Shown here: positions 8,768-17,073 of the stretch, in pieces | How the letters are laid out: each line of letters begins with the position of its first letter | Position numbering within the stretch: the first letter of the stretch is position 1 | Source of the DNA: Pseudomonas sp. L5B5 | Lineage (GTDB): Bacteria > Pseudomonadota > Gammaproteobacteria > Pseudomonadales > Pseudomonadaceae | Assembly: GCF_020520285.1 (NCBI RefSeq) | Contig: NZ_CP084742.1 | Span: 5,084,001 to 5,148,000 of the forward strand | Direction of reading: 5' to 3' | Length of the DNA stretch: 64,000 nt | Program-made: the position numbers and the translations under genes | Notes under the pieces: model-generated | Database searches by the model: none | What the model was told of the DNA's origin: nothing | What the model saw: only the letters and a program-made list of their open reading frames with translations

Positions 8768-9766
8768 ATGCAAGCCAAGATCAAGGTCGCCTGCGTCCAG
8801 GCGGCCCCGGTTTTTCTCGATCTGCAGGGCACGGTGGACAAGACCCTGGAACTGATCGAGGAGGCGGCCGGCCAAGGCGCCGAACTGATCGCCTTTCCGG
8901 AAACCTGGATCCCCGGCTATCCCTGGTTCCTGTGGTTGCAGGCGCCGGCGAACTACATGCCACTGGTGCAGCGCTACCACCAGAACTCCCTGGTACTGGA
9001 TAGCGAGCAGGCTCGGCGGATCAGCGCCGCGGCGCGGCAGCACGCCATCCATGTGGTACTGGGCTACAGCGAGCGTGATCACGGCTCGCTCTACATCGGC
9101 CAGTGGTTGATCGATGACCAGGGCCGCACCCTCGGCACCCGGCGCAAGCTCAAGGCCACCCATGTCGAACGGGTGCTGTTCGGGGAAAGCGACGGTTCCT
9201 CCCTGGCGACCTTCGACAGCCGCCTGGGCAAGCTGGGGGCGTTGTGCTGCTGGGAACACCTGCAGCCGCTCAGCCGCTACGCGATGTATGCCCAGCACGA
9301 GCAGATCCATGTATCCGCCTGGCCGAGCTTCAGCCTCTATCGACGCGGCACCGCGGCGCTGGGGCCGGAGGTCAACCTGGCGGCTTCCCGGCTCTACGCC
9401 GCCGAAGGCCAGTGCTTCGTGCTGGCGTCCTGCGCCGTGGTGACCCCGGAGATGCTCGACCTGCTGTGCGCCACCGACGAGCAGCGCGCGCTGCTGGAAG
9501 CCGGTGGAGGGCATTCGCGGATCTTCGGGCCGGACGGCGCGGACCTGGCCACCCCTCTGGGCGAGCATGAGGAGGGGATCCTCTATGCAACGCTGGACCC
9601 GGCCGCGCTGGTGAGCGCCAAGCTCGCCGGCGACCCGGTGGGGCATTACGCGCGGCCGGACGTGACACGGCTGCTGTTCAATCGCAACGCCTACAGCCCC
9701 GTGGTGGAGTGTGACGCCACCACCCTCAGCGAAGTTCTGGACATGGCACCGCAGGAGGTCCTATGA
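8768..9766 (+). CDS. nit: Nitrilase (aryl/arylaceto type)
   Basis: The 332-residue enzyme belongs to the carbon-nitrogen hydrolase superfamily, branch 1. The catalytic triad is visible: Glu45 in AFPETWIPGYPW, a lysine in RRKLKATHVER (Lys127 or Lys129), and Cys161 in CCWEH. It converts a nitrile to the carboxylic acid and ammonia. GGAGGT at 8754-8759 precedes the ATG. It is the first gene of a unit with aldoxime dehydratase (overlap of 4 bp) and an outer-membrane channel. Indole-3-acetonitrile or phenylacetonitrile are plausible substrates given the iac genes next door; this is inference. Confidence 0.9.
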   Translation: MQAKIKVACVQAAPVFLDLQGTVDKTLELIEEAAGQGAELIAFPETWIPGYPWFLWLQAPANYMPLVQRYHQNSLVLDSEQARRISAAARQHAIHVVLGYSERDHGSLYIGQWLIDDQGRTLGTRRKLKATHVERVLFGESDGSSLATFDSRLGKLGALCCWEHLQPLSRYAMYAQHEQIHVSAWPSFSLYRRGTAALGPEVNLAASRLYAAEGQCFVLASCAVVTPEMLDLLCATDEQRALLEAGGGHSRIFGPDGADLATPLGEHEEGILYATLDPAALVSAKLAGDPVGHYARPDVTRLLFNRNAYSPVVECDATTLSEVLDMAPQEVL

Positions 9767-10803
9767 GTATCGAATCGGCTATTGCTCCGCATCTGACGTG
9801 CCCGCGCCTTGAGCCGGCCAATACCCCACGCGATTACCAGGCGGTGTTCCCGGCCTGGACCGCCCGCTTCACGCCCCTGGTGGAGCAGGTGGTGATGGCC
9901 TATTTCGGAGTCCAGGGTAGTGCGCCCCTGGAGCTGGACAGCCTGGCGCCGTACATCGAGCGGTTTGCCCTGGCGGACGGTCCCCTGTACTGGGACCCGG
10001 CGCAATGCCAGGACGCGACGGGAGCGCACAACCTCGTGGCCATCGCCTATTGGGCCGATGTCGCGGCCTTCGAGCGTTGGCGCTGCGACAGCGGTTTCGA
10101 CCAGTGGTGGCAGGCACCGGAGCGTGAGGCAGAAGCCACTGGCCGCTTCGTCGAGATAGTGACGCCGGGCCAGGAGCGGTTCGAAACGCTGTTTTCATCG
10201 CCCGATGGCGTCGATGGCATTGCCCACCTCGCCTCTGGAATGAGTGGTGTGGTGCTCGAGCACGGGTACTGGGGAAGTGTGCGCGATCGACTGCCCCGGG
10301 CCCAGGTGGACAAACTGGCCGGTGAGCACGGCGAGCGCGCGCAACCGTCCGCGACGGGCGCCCGGGTGCGGGTGCCGGGGCGGGAGAACCTGTGCCTGAT
10401 CCGCTCCGGCCAGGACTGGTCGGCCACCTCGCAACAGGAGCGGGAGCTCTACCTCAGCGACATCCAGCCGGTGCTGCGTGCGGGGATGGATTTCTTGCGG
10501 GACGAAGGGCGCGATATCGGCTGTTGCAGCTGCCGCCTGATGCAGGTGCTGGATGCGTCCTCCGGAGTCCCGCTGGAGAAGAGCTTCGGGCTTGCGCATT
10601 TCGAAGACCTGGCCCAGCTCGAAACCTGGGCCAGGACCCACCCGACCCACCTGGCCATCTTCGGGCGCTTCATGCGCTACACCCAGGCGCTCGAGTTCCA
10701 GGTGGCGCTGCGGCTGTACCACGAGGTGGCGGTGATTCCCGCCAATGCCCAGTGGTTCGAGTACATCAATTGCCATGGCCAGACAGGCCTGCTGCGCGGC
10801 TGA
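9763..10803 (+). CDS. oxd: Heme-containing aldoxime dehydratase (Oxd family)
   Basis: This 346-residue protein matches the aldoxime dehydratase family in length and in the C-terminal signature FGLAHFEDLAQLETWA, THPTHLAIFGRF and LYHEV. His320 corresponds in position to the catalytic distal histidine of characterised Oxd enzymes, and Ser220 to the active-site serine; the proximal heme ligand is probably His293 or His296. It dehydrates an aldoxime to a nitrile on ferrous heme. It overlaps the nitrilase stop by ATGA, and a strong AGGAGGT lies at 9753-9759, so both enzymes should be made together. Confidence 0.9.
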   Translation: MSIESAIAPHLTCPRLEPANTPRDYQAVFPAWTARFTPLVEQVVMAYFGVQGSAPLELDSLAPYIERFALADGPLYWDPAQCQDATGAHNLVAIAYWADVAAFERWRCDSGFDQWWQAPEREAEATGRFVEIVTPGQERFETLFSSPDGVDGIAHLASGMSGVVLEHGYWGSVRDRLPRAQVDKLAGEHGERAQPSATGARVRVPGRENLCLIRSGQDWSATSQQERELYLSDIQPVLRAGMDFLRDEGRDIGCCSCRLMQVLDASSGVPLEKSFGLAHFEDLAQLETWARTHPTHLAIFGRFMRYTQALEFQVALRLYHEVAVIPANAQWFEYINCHGQTGLLRG

Positions 10804-10823
10804 ACTTCAGGCGGGAGCGCCCT

Positions 10824-11696
10824 ATGAACAAGTCCAAGATGGCGTTGTACTGCCTGCCGTTTGCCTTTGCCGAAACGATCTGTGCCCAGGAAACCGCACC
10901 GGGCGACTACGAGCCGGTGCCGGCAGGCAAGACCGCGTTGTTGATGTACTACCAGCATGCCCGGAGCTCGTCGTTCTACCGTTCCGGCCACAAGGCCTCG
11001 GACGATTTCCGGATGCGCTCCAACATGGGCCTGCTGCGCCTGGTGCAATCGGTGCCATTGAGCGACCGGCTGTACTGGGAGCCCCAGGCGATCCTGCCTT
11101 TCGGCCAGCTACGCACCGCGGGCGAGGCCCGCGTGCTGGGGGACGAGTCGGGGTCGGGCGACCTGAACCTGGGGTCGGTGGTCAAGCTCCGGCTCCCCAC
11201 GCGCCACGGTGACATGCTGGGCCTGGGGGTGTTCGTCCAGGCGCCCACCGGCAGCTACGACCGGGACGATGCCCTGAACCTGGGGGAAAACCGCTGGCGT
11301 CTGATGCTGCAGGGCGCCTACGTGCACCACTTCGACGAGCGCTGGTCGCTGGACACCGTGGCCGATGTCAGCTGGTACACGCGCAACCACGACTACGGCC
11401 CGACCGGGGCGAGCCAGAAACAGAAGGCCCGCTATGAGTACCAGGCGTTCCTGCGCTATCAGTTGGCACCGGCCACCAGCCTGGGCATAGGCGGCGGGTA
11501 CGTCACGGGGGCGCGCACCTCGCTGGCCGGTGACGACCAGGACGATGAACTCGGGACCTCCTATGCACGCCTGACCCTGACTCACTTTGTGGTGCCCGAT
11601 GTGCAGGTCCAGGTGCAGTTGGGGCGCGACATGATGGTGGAACAGGGCTTCAAGGAGCGCGAACGGCTGAATCTGCGACTGGTGAAGTTGTTCTGA
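10824..11696 (+). CDS. Outer-membrane beta-barrel channel of the phenol MetA-pathway family
   Basis: The 290-residue protein has a likely signal peptide with cleavage after ETICA (about residue 21) and then alternating amphipathic strands ending in an aromatic residue (LVKLF), as in outer-membrane barrels. It fits the 'transporter, MetA-pathway of phenol degradation' group often placed in aromatic catabolic operons. It lies 20 bp after the aldoxime dehydratase gene and is probably its cotranscribed uptake channel. The last 33 bp are duplicated about 1.3 kb downstream as a remnant. Confidence 0.75.
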   Translation: MNKSKMALYCLPFAFAETICAQETAPGDYEPVPAGKTALLMYYQHARSSSFYRSGHKASDDFRMRSNMGLLRLVQSVPLSDRLYWEPQAILPFGQLRTAGEARVLGDESGSGDLNLGSVVKLRLPTRHGDMLGLGVFVQAPTGSYDRDDALNLGENRWRLMLQGAYVHHFDERWSLDTVADVSWYTRNHDYGPTGASQKQKARYEYQAFLRYQLAPATSLGIGGGYVTGARTSLAGDDQDDELGTSYARLTLTHFVVPDVQVQVQLGRDMMVEQGFKERERLNLRLVKLF

Positions 11697-12950
11697 TGCC
11701 GGGTGTCGCTTGCCATGGGCGAGTCTTGTTTTTTAAGACGCGCCTTATTCGTGGGCGATTGGCCTCGTAGGGAGAATCTTTCGCCGGAACGGGGGCCTTG
11801 CCCAGGTCCCCGGCCTGGTTCTTCTTAACAGAGTCTGGAGAGTAGTCATGTGGCGTTCATTAATGCCGGAGAACTTTCGAGGTGGTTGCACGATACTGGT
11901 CATTGTGTTGGCAGGGAGTTGCATGGAGCAGGCATCCGCTGCCAACCTCATTCTTGCACCTCTTGCCGATGGTTATAGTAATTGCTCCTATGTTGATAAT
12001 GGCAATGGAACCAGCACGTTAACCGTCACCATTTCCTGGAAACAGGCTGAAGGCTACACTGGTGGGCAAAATTTTTTCTCTCGAGGCGTATTGTTTTATA
12101 CCTATGATACCAATGGTCAGCTCCGACCAATGGCTATAGCGACATCAGTAACTCTTAATAATATTAGTTACGGGTTTTCTTATGATCGCCCTGGTTATGT
12201 GATGTATGCCGGCTCGAATTGGAAGAAGCCTGAACCATATTTAGGCACCGTTCGTCTCACCTTCAAGAACGTCTCTGTTACACAGTGGCCTGCAATCGGA
12301 GTGCGCGCAGGGAACTATACTAATAGTAACGACATTGCCGATAGTGCAGGGCTGGTTTATATAACTACCAGTAACAAGAATGGTGAATGCAAGATGCTGG
12401 TTGATCCTAGCGTACCGCCACCTCCCGACGATGTACTCATCAATATGGAGGCACCCGATTGGGATCTTGGCGAACTGGTCCGTGGCGGTGTGACACACAA
12501 GTCCTTTAGTTCACCCCAAGACCAGCTGTGCTTCACCTACAAGGGCAACAACTTCATCACTTACCAGGAGTACGTGATCGATGCGAGCAATCGCAACGGC
12601 CTGTCAGTCAACGGCAAGTACCAGCTCAAGCACCAGGATGCCCAGGCGCCCGGGCTGCCTTACCAGTTGACGCTGAATGAAAGCGCCAACAACGTGGTGC
12701 TGCCCAATCCTTCCCGCCGGGTGTTCAAGCTCAACAACAATGGCAAGACTTGCTTCATGCCGACCTTCGATGTCTCCACTGACAAGAACGCCAAGGGCGG
12801 GATCTACAGCGATGTCCTGACCTTCACCATCACCGCCAAGTCCTAGCTGCCAGTCCGTTACCGGGCCGGCAGCAGGAAGAAGCGTGCAAGTGTGCGCCAG
12901 CGACGCCGCTGGCAGCCGCTAGGTGCACCACTTCACGTGCGCTGGACACC
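11663..12950 (+). repeat. First unit of a 1.29-kb tandem duplication
   Basis: The first unit begins in the last codons of the outer-membrane channel gene. It runs through a shared leader of about 185 bp and the first adhesin-like gene, and ends in scrambled remnants: 12858-12890 matches the 3' end of the downstream EEP hydrolase gene, and about 12920-12950 matches broken pieces of the channel gene. The second unit starts at 12951, offset 1288 bp. Confidence 0.85.
11848..12846 (+). CDS. Secreted two-domain protein resembling CblD/CfaE-type fimbrial tip adhesins, copy 1
   Basis: The 332-residue protein has a signal peptide ending MEQASA (about residue 31). An N-terminal domain (about 32-185) is followed by a proline-rich linker (DPSVPPPPDD) and a C-terminal domain (about 195-332). 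The C-terminal domain has LCFTYKG, NGKYQLKHQD, LPYQLTL and a second cysteine in KTCFMPTFDV; these recall the pilin domain of class-5 fimbrial tip subunits, at distant similarity by eye. No chaperone or usher gene is in the window. The N-terminal half is visibly richer in A and T than neighbouring genes, and the C-terminal half is not. GGAG precedes the ATG. Confidence 0.6.
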   Translation: MWRSLMPENFRGGCTILVIVLAGSCMEQASAANLILAPLADGYSNCSYVDNGNGTSTLTVTISWKQAEGYTGGQNFFSRGVLFYTYDTNGQLRPMAIATSVTLNNISYGFSYDRPGYVMYAGSNWKKPEPYLGTVRLTFKNVSVTQWPAIGVRAGNYTNSNDIADSAGLVYITTSNKNGECKMLVDPSVPPPPDDVLINMEAPDWDLGELVRGGVTHKSFSSPQDQLCFTYKGNNFITYQEYVIDASNRNGLSVNGKYQLKHQDAQAPGLPYQLTLNESANNVVLPNPSRRVFKLNNNGKTCFMPTFDVSTDKNAKGGIYSDVLTFTITAKS

Positions 12951-13135
12951 ACGGCTGAATCTGCGACTGGTGAAGTTGTTCTGATGCCGGGTGTCGCTTG
13001 CCATGGGTGAGTCTTGTTTTTTAAGACGCGCCTTATTCATGGGTGATTGGCCTGATAGGGAGAATCTTTCGCCGGAACGGGGGCCTTGCCCAGGTCCCCG
13101 GCCTGGTTCTTCTTAACAGAGTCTGGAGGGTAGTC
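12847..13135. other. Junction between adhesin-like copies: gene remnants plus duplicated leader
   Basis: No gene is seen here. From 12847 the sequence copies the region after copy 2, including the reversed 3' end of the EEP hydrolase gene. It then passes through degraded pieces of the channel gene (GTGCACCACTTC, GCGCTGGACACC) to an intact copy of that gene's last 33 bp, ending at 12984. The rest is the leader shared with copy 1, including GACGCGCCTTATTC and the Shine-Dalgarno region. Confidence 0.8.
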
Positions 13136-14155
13136 ATGTGGCGTTCATTAATGCCGGAGAACTTTCGAGGTAGTTGCACGATACTGGTCATTGTGTTGGC
13201 AGGGAGTTGCATGGAGCAGGCATCCGCTGAAACCCTTGTTCTTTCACCTCTTGCCGATGGTTATAGCAATTGCTCCTATATTGATAATGGCAATGGGACC
13301 AGCACGGTAACCGTCACCATTTCCTGGAAACAAGCGGTAGGCCACACTGGCGGGAATTTTTTCTTCGCTCGAGGCGTATTGCTTTACGGCTATGATGCCA
13401 CTGGTAAGCTCCGGCCCAGCCCGCTTTATGCGACGGTATCAATGACTCTTAATGGTATTAAGGACGGCGGTTCTTACGTTGGCATCGGCTATGTGATGTA
13501 TAGCAACCCCTCGGATTGGAGAATGCATAAGCCATATGTAGGCACCGTTCGCGCCACCTTTCGAAATACCACTGTTGAGCAGTGGCCTGCAATCGGAGTG
13601 CGCGCAGGGAACACTACTGATAGGTACGACGTTGCCGATAGTGCAGGGCTGGCTTATATAGCTCCCAATAACAAGAATGGTGAATGCAAGATGCTGGTTG
13701 ACCCTAGCGTACCGCTACCTCCCGACGATGTACTCATCAATATGGAGGCACCCGATTGGGATCTTGGCGAACTGGTCCGTGGCGATGTGACACGCAAGTC
13801 TTTTAGTTCACTCAAAGACCAGCTGTGCTTCACCTACAAGGGCAACAACTTCGTCACTTACCAGGAGTACGTGATCGATGCGAGCAATCGCAACGGCCTG
13901 TCAGTCAACGGCAAGTACCAGCTCAAGCACCAGGATGCCCAGGCGCCCGGGCTGCCTTACCAGTTGACGCTGAATGAAAGCGCCAACAACGTGGTGCTGC
14001 CCAATCCTTCCCGTCGGGTGTTCAAGCTCAACAGCAATGGCAAGACTTGCTTCATGCCGACCTTCGATGTCTCCACCGACAAGAACGCCAAGGGCGGGAT
14101 CTACAGCGACGTCCTGACCTTCACCATCACCGCCAAGTCCTAGCTGCCGGCCCGT
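12951..14155 (+). repeat. Second unit of the tandem duplication
   Basis: The leader at 12951-13135 matches 11663-11847 with few changes. The gene that follows is 9 bp longer than copy 1. The unit ends at the intact 3' end of the convergent EEP hydrolase gene, so this is the original right border while copy 1 keeps the original left border. Confidence 0.85.
13136..14143 (+). CDS. Secreted two-domain protein resembling CblD/CfaE-type fimbrial tip adhesins, copy 2
   Basis: The 335-residue paralogue of the gene at 11848 has the same first 31 residues apart from one change and the same signal cleavage (MEQASA). Residues about 55-180 differ often and include small insertions, while the C-terminal 130 residues are almost identical. 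The open frame continues upstream to 13043, but the ATG at 13136 matches the start and ribosome site of copy 1. A constant anchoring domain with a variable outer domain would fit an adhesin whose binding part is diversifying; this is inference. Confidence 0.6.
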   Translation: MWRSLMPENFRGSCTILVIVLAGSCMEQASAETLVLSPLADGYSNCSYIDNGNGTSTVTVTISWKQAVGHTGGNFFFARGVLLYGYDATGKLRPSPLYATVSMTLNGIKDGGSYVGIGYVMYSNPSDWRMHKPYVGTVRATFRNTTVEQWPAIGVRAGNTTDRYDVADSAGLAYIAPNNKNGECKMLVDPSVPLPPDDVLINMEAPDWDLGELVRGDVTRKSFSSLKDQLCFTYKGNNFVTYQEYVIDASNRNGLSVNGKYQLKHQDAQAPGLPYQLTLNESANNVVLPNPSRRVFKLNSNGKTCFMPTFDVSTDKNAKGGIYSDVLTFTITAKS

Positions 14156-15231
14156 TACTGGGCCGGCAACAGGAAGCGTGCGAGCACCGGCAGGTGATCG
14201 GAGATGCGCAGGGTGTCGTCCTGGCGGACCCGGGACTCCACCCGCTTCAGCCGCGGGCTGTGGAACAGGTAGTCGACGGTCCGGTCCGGCCCATCGAGAC
14301 TGGGATCGTTGGGGTAGTGGGTGAGCCAGTGCGCGCGATCGACGCCACTGGCCTGGGTGTTGCTGGGGATCATCGGGTACTTGTCCCACAGCAGGTGCAA
14401 CGTGCTGTCGGCGCTATAGGGGGCTCGTTGCGCTTCATCCAGGCGTCGGTACTGGCCCAGGGGCAACAGGTTGAAGTCGCCGCCGATCAGCCAGGGCGTG
14501 CCGCGCCCCTCCAGCTTGTCCAGCACCTTGGCGATGGCCGCCACCTGCCTGGACTGAATATCGCCGGGCTGCTCCGGCCGCTCCAGGTGCGTGTTCAGCA
14601 CTGCCAGTTGCCCACCGTCGCTCAGGGGCAGGTAGCTCAGCAGGAGGGCGTCGCGGGGCTGGAACTGCCGGTTGATGACGTCGCTCGCCGGTACGGGCAG
14701 TTGCAGGCGCTCGGCGTGTTCGATGGGGTAGCGGCTGAGGGTCGCCAGTTGTCGGCCGACGCTGCCGAAGATGTGGGGGGAGGGAACGAAGTCGGCCTTC
14801 CAGTCGTAGGCCCGGGTGCTACACGGGTAGAGATCGGCCAGGCGTTCCTGGAGGAGCTTGAGCTGGTCCTGGTAGGCACTGGCCTTGGCGTTGTTGTCCA
14901 CTTCCTGGAGCAGGACCAGGTCCGGTTGTTCGTCGCGAATGACCCGGGCCACCTCATCGAGACTGAAGGCCATGTCTTCCAGGGTGGGGCGCTCGTCCTC
15001 GCCGTGGGCCTGGTCGTTCCAGAACACGTAGCGCTTGCCGGCCAGGTATTGCAGGTTCCAGGTCATCACTTTCAGGGCCTGGCCCGGCACCAGCGGCGGC
15101 GCCTCGACACTGCAGGAGACCGCCAGGGTTTCCCTGGCCTGGGGGCGCCAGGTCAGGCTGTAGATCAGGCCGGCCAGCACCAGGCCGATCAGCAGCAGGC
15201 TCAACAGGGTGATGCGAAGTAGACGGATCAT
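14155..15231 (-). CDS. Membrane-anchored endonuclease/exonuclease/phosphatase-family protein
   Basis: A 358-residue protein with one N-terminal membrane segment (LLRITLLSLLLIGLVLAGLI) and an EEP domain. The metal-dependent active-site motifs appear in order: VMTWNLQ, LLQEVD, LNTHLE, GGDFN and SDHLPV. The family includes DNases, phosphodiesterases and sphingomyelinases; the substrate cannot be told from sequence. The anchor places the domain in the periplasm or at the membrane. It converges with the adhesin-like genes, and a fragment of its 3' end was caught in their duplication. Confidence 0.82.
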   Translation of the reverse strand: MIRLLRITLLSLLLIGLVLAGLIYSLTWRPQARETLAVSCSVEAPPLVPGQALKVMTWNLQYLAGKRYVFWNDQAHGEDERPTLEDMAFSLDEVARVIRDEQPDLVLLQEVDNNAKASAYQDQLKLLQERLADLYPCSTRAYDWKADFVPSPHIFGSVGRQLATLSRYPIEHAERLQLPVPASDVINRQFQPRDALLLSYLPLSDGGQLAVLNTHLERPEQPGDIQSRQVAAIAKVLDKLEGRGTPWLIGGDFNLLPLGQYRRLDEAQRAPYSADSTLHLLWDKYPMIPSNTQASGVDRAHWLTHYPNDPSLDGPDRTVDYLFHSPRLKRVESRVRQDDTLRISDHLPVLARFLLPAQ

Positions 15232-15320
15232 CGGCTCGGCTTATGGCGTTGCAGGATGGGGCCCGAGCATAACCGAGTGGGCGGCTGTCGCCCAAGGGGC
15301 AGAGCGGCCGAGCCGGGGCA

Positions 15321-15980
15321 TCAGCGTTTGTCCGGCTGCTGGCTGATCAGCATGAACAGGCGGAACAGCACCACGCTGGTGAACAGCTGCAGGAAGCTGT
15401 AGGCGCTGTCGAGTGTCAGCGACAGGAGCGGCGAGGGGTCGGGGTAGGCCGCCTCGCTGGCACCCTTGAGCAGCCACAGCGGGGTCATCACGCAGAGAAT
15501 GCACACCAGGATGCGCAGGAAGTGCCCACGGCTCAGGCGAAAGCTCTCGGTGATGGCGGCCAGCGGAGCCATCCCCTTGAGCACCAGCAGGTACTCGGCG
15601 AAGGCCAGCACTACCATCAGCCACAAGCCCGGGAGGAAATACAGCGACAGCCCCAGCAGGATCAGCAGCGTGCTGACGGCTGTCAGCAGGGCAAAGCGTG
15701 GCCACTGGACCAGGGCCATGGCCAGCAGGTCGCGGGTCCGTGGCGACTCACCACGGGTACGGGCATCGAGCAACAGGATCAGCGCACCGGTGTACAACGG
15801 GTAGACCAGCAGGCCGACGATCACGCTGTACCCGGAAAAGGCATTCGGCCCCAGGGCCTGGCCCACGCCCTGTTGCAGCAAGGCCTCGAAAATCACCAGC
15901 GGCAGGCACAGCTGGGCGATACGCCCCAGGTTGCGGCGGAAGAAGTACAGGGAGTCGCGCAGAACATCTAACGGATTCAT
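15321..15980 (-). CDS. YciC-like integral membrane protein
   Basis: The 219-residue protein starts at the ATG at 15980 (MNPLDVLRDSLYFFRRNL), the usual start of this family; the open frame reaches a GTG at 16013. Five or six hydrophobic segments are visible, among them IVGLLVYPLYTGALILLL and YFLPGLWLMVVLAFAEYLLV. YciC proteins are inner-membrane proteins of unclear function linked to the cell envelope. It follows the same strand as the EEP gene, with an 89-bp gap. Confidence 0.75.
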   Translation of the reverse strand: MNPLDVLRDSLYFFRRNLGRIAQLCLPLVIFEALLQQGVGQALGPNAFSGYSVIVGLLVYPLYTGALILLLDARTRGESPRTRDLLAMALVQWPRFALLTAVSTLLILLGLSLYFLPGLWLMVVLAFAEYLLVLKGMAPLAAITESFRLSRGHFLRILVCILCVMTPLWLLKGASEAAYPDPSPLLSLTLDSAYSFLQLFTSVVLFRLFMLISQQPDKR

Positions 15981-16156
15981 CGAAGGGGTCGCAGTGGCGA
16001 AGCGGTTGGACACTTTAACCGATGCAGGCCCTGGCGAAGCAAACGTAAACCTTGGGTAAAGACCATTGAAAGTCCACGCGCGAGCCCCATAACTGGTGCG
16101 TGCCGTGACCCCTTCGGGTCATGGAGCGAATTTTTACCGGCAATCTAGAGGTCGCC

Positions 16157-16936
16157 ATGAATAGCGAAGAGCAAACCCTGATCGATGGACTGTTTTCACG
16201 GTTGCAACAAGCCGAAAAGGATTCAGCCCCGCGTGACGCCCAGGCCGAGGCGCGGATCAAGGAGCATCTGTCTGGCCAACCTGCGGCCGGGTATTTCATG
16301 ACCCAGGCGATCCTGGTGCAGGAGGCTGCCCTCAAGAGCCTCGATGAACAGAACAAGCAGCTGGCCCAGCAGGTCCAGCAGTTGCAGGCCGAACTGCAAC
16401 AGGCCAGGTCCCAGGCGGCACCGGCACCGGCTCCTGCATCGGGCGGCGGTTTCCTGTCGAGCCTCTTCGGTGGCTCCCGGGAGCAGTCGCAAGCGCCTGC
16501 TCCCGGTTCCGCCCAGCCGACAAGCTCGGCGCCAGCCTCCGGTGGTGGCTGGCGTGAGCCGCCGCGCCAGGGTTTTGGTGCTCCACAACAAAACTTCGGT
16601 GCCCCGCCACAACAGAACTATGCCCCGCAACAGGCGCCGGGCGCAGGTAGCAGTTTCCTGGGGGGCGCGTTGAAGACCGCCGCCGGTGTCGCGGGCGGTG
16701 TGATGCTGGCCCAGGGCCTGAGCAGCCTGTTCCACAGCAATCAGCAACCTCAGGAGGTCGTTGAGGTCATCAAGGAAGAGCCGGCTCCGGCCAGCGATAA
16801 CAGTGGCTGGGGCAGCGATGAGCAGCGTTACGCCAACAACGATTCCTGGGGTGGCAACGACCAGGGTGGCTTGAGCGACGCTGGCTATGACAACGACGAC
16901 AGCTCGTTCTTCTCTGACGACGACTCCTTCGTCTGA
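16157..16936 (+). CDS. DUF2076 family protein
   Basis: This 259-residue protein begins at ATG 16157, with AGAGGT 5 bases upstream. Its N-terminal part (MNSEEQTLIDGLFSRL) is the DUF2076 signature and is followed by a coiled-coil-prone glutamine-rich helix (about 60-95), low-complexity Ala/Pro/Gly/Gln linkers, a glycine-rich hydrophobic stretch (GGALKTAAGVAGGVMLAQGL) and a very acidic C-terminus. The family is widespread in proteobacteria and sometimes described as periplasmic ligand-binding, without a proven function. Confidence 0.8.
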   Translation: MNSEEQTLIDGLFSRLQQAEKDSAPRDAQAEARIKEHLSGQPAAGYFMTQAILVQEAALKSLDEQNKQLAQQVQQLQAELQQARSQAAPAPAPASGGGFLSSLFGGSREQSQAPAPGSAQPTSSAPASGGGWREPPRQGFGAPQQNFGAPPQQNYAPQQAPGAGSSFLGGALKTAAGVAGGVMLAQGLSSLFHSNQQPQEVVEVIKEEPAPASDNSGWGSDEQRYANNDSWGGNDQGGLSDAGYDNDDSSFFSDDDSFV

Positions 16937-17073
16937 CCTACCGCCGGTCCGGGGTGCTGACCTGCCCCGGGCCGATAATTCGCGGAACAATCCCTGGCGC
17001 TGGCATACTGGGCGACTTTTCCGGCCTTGACGGCCGATCCAGCTCCCGTGCTGCTGCGCCATGAGGATTAGCG

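Noticed and set aside
10745..11212. Alternate-frame open frame within the outer-membrane channel gene
   Set aside because: It overlaps the channel frame fully and has no domain, whereas the channel frame has a signal peptide and a ribosome site.
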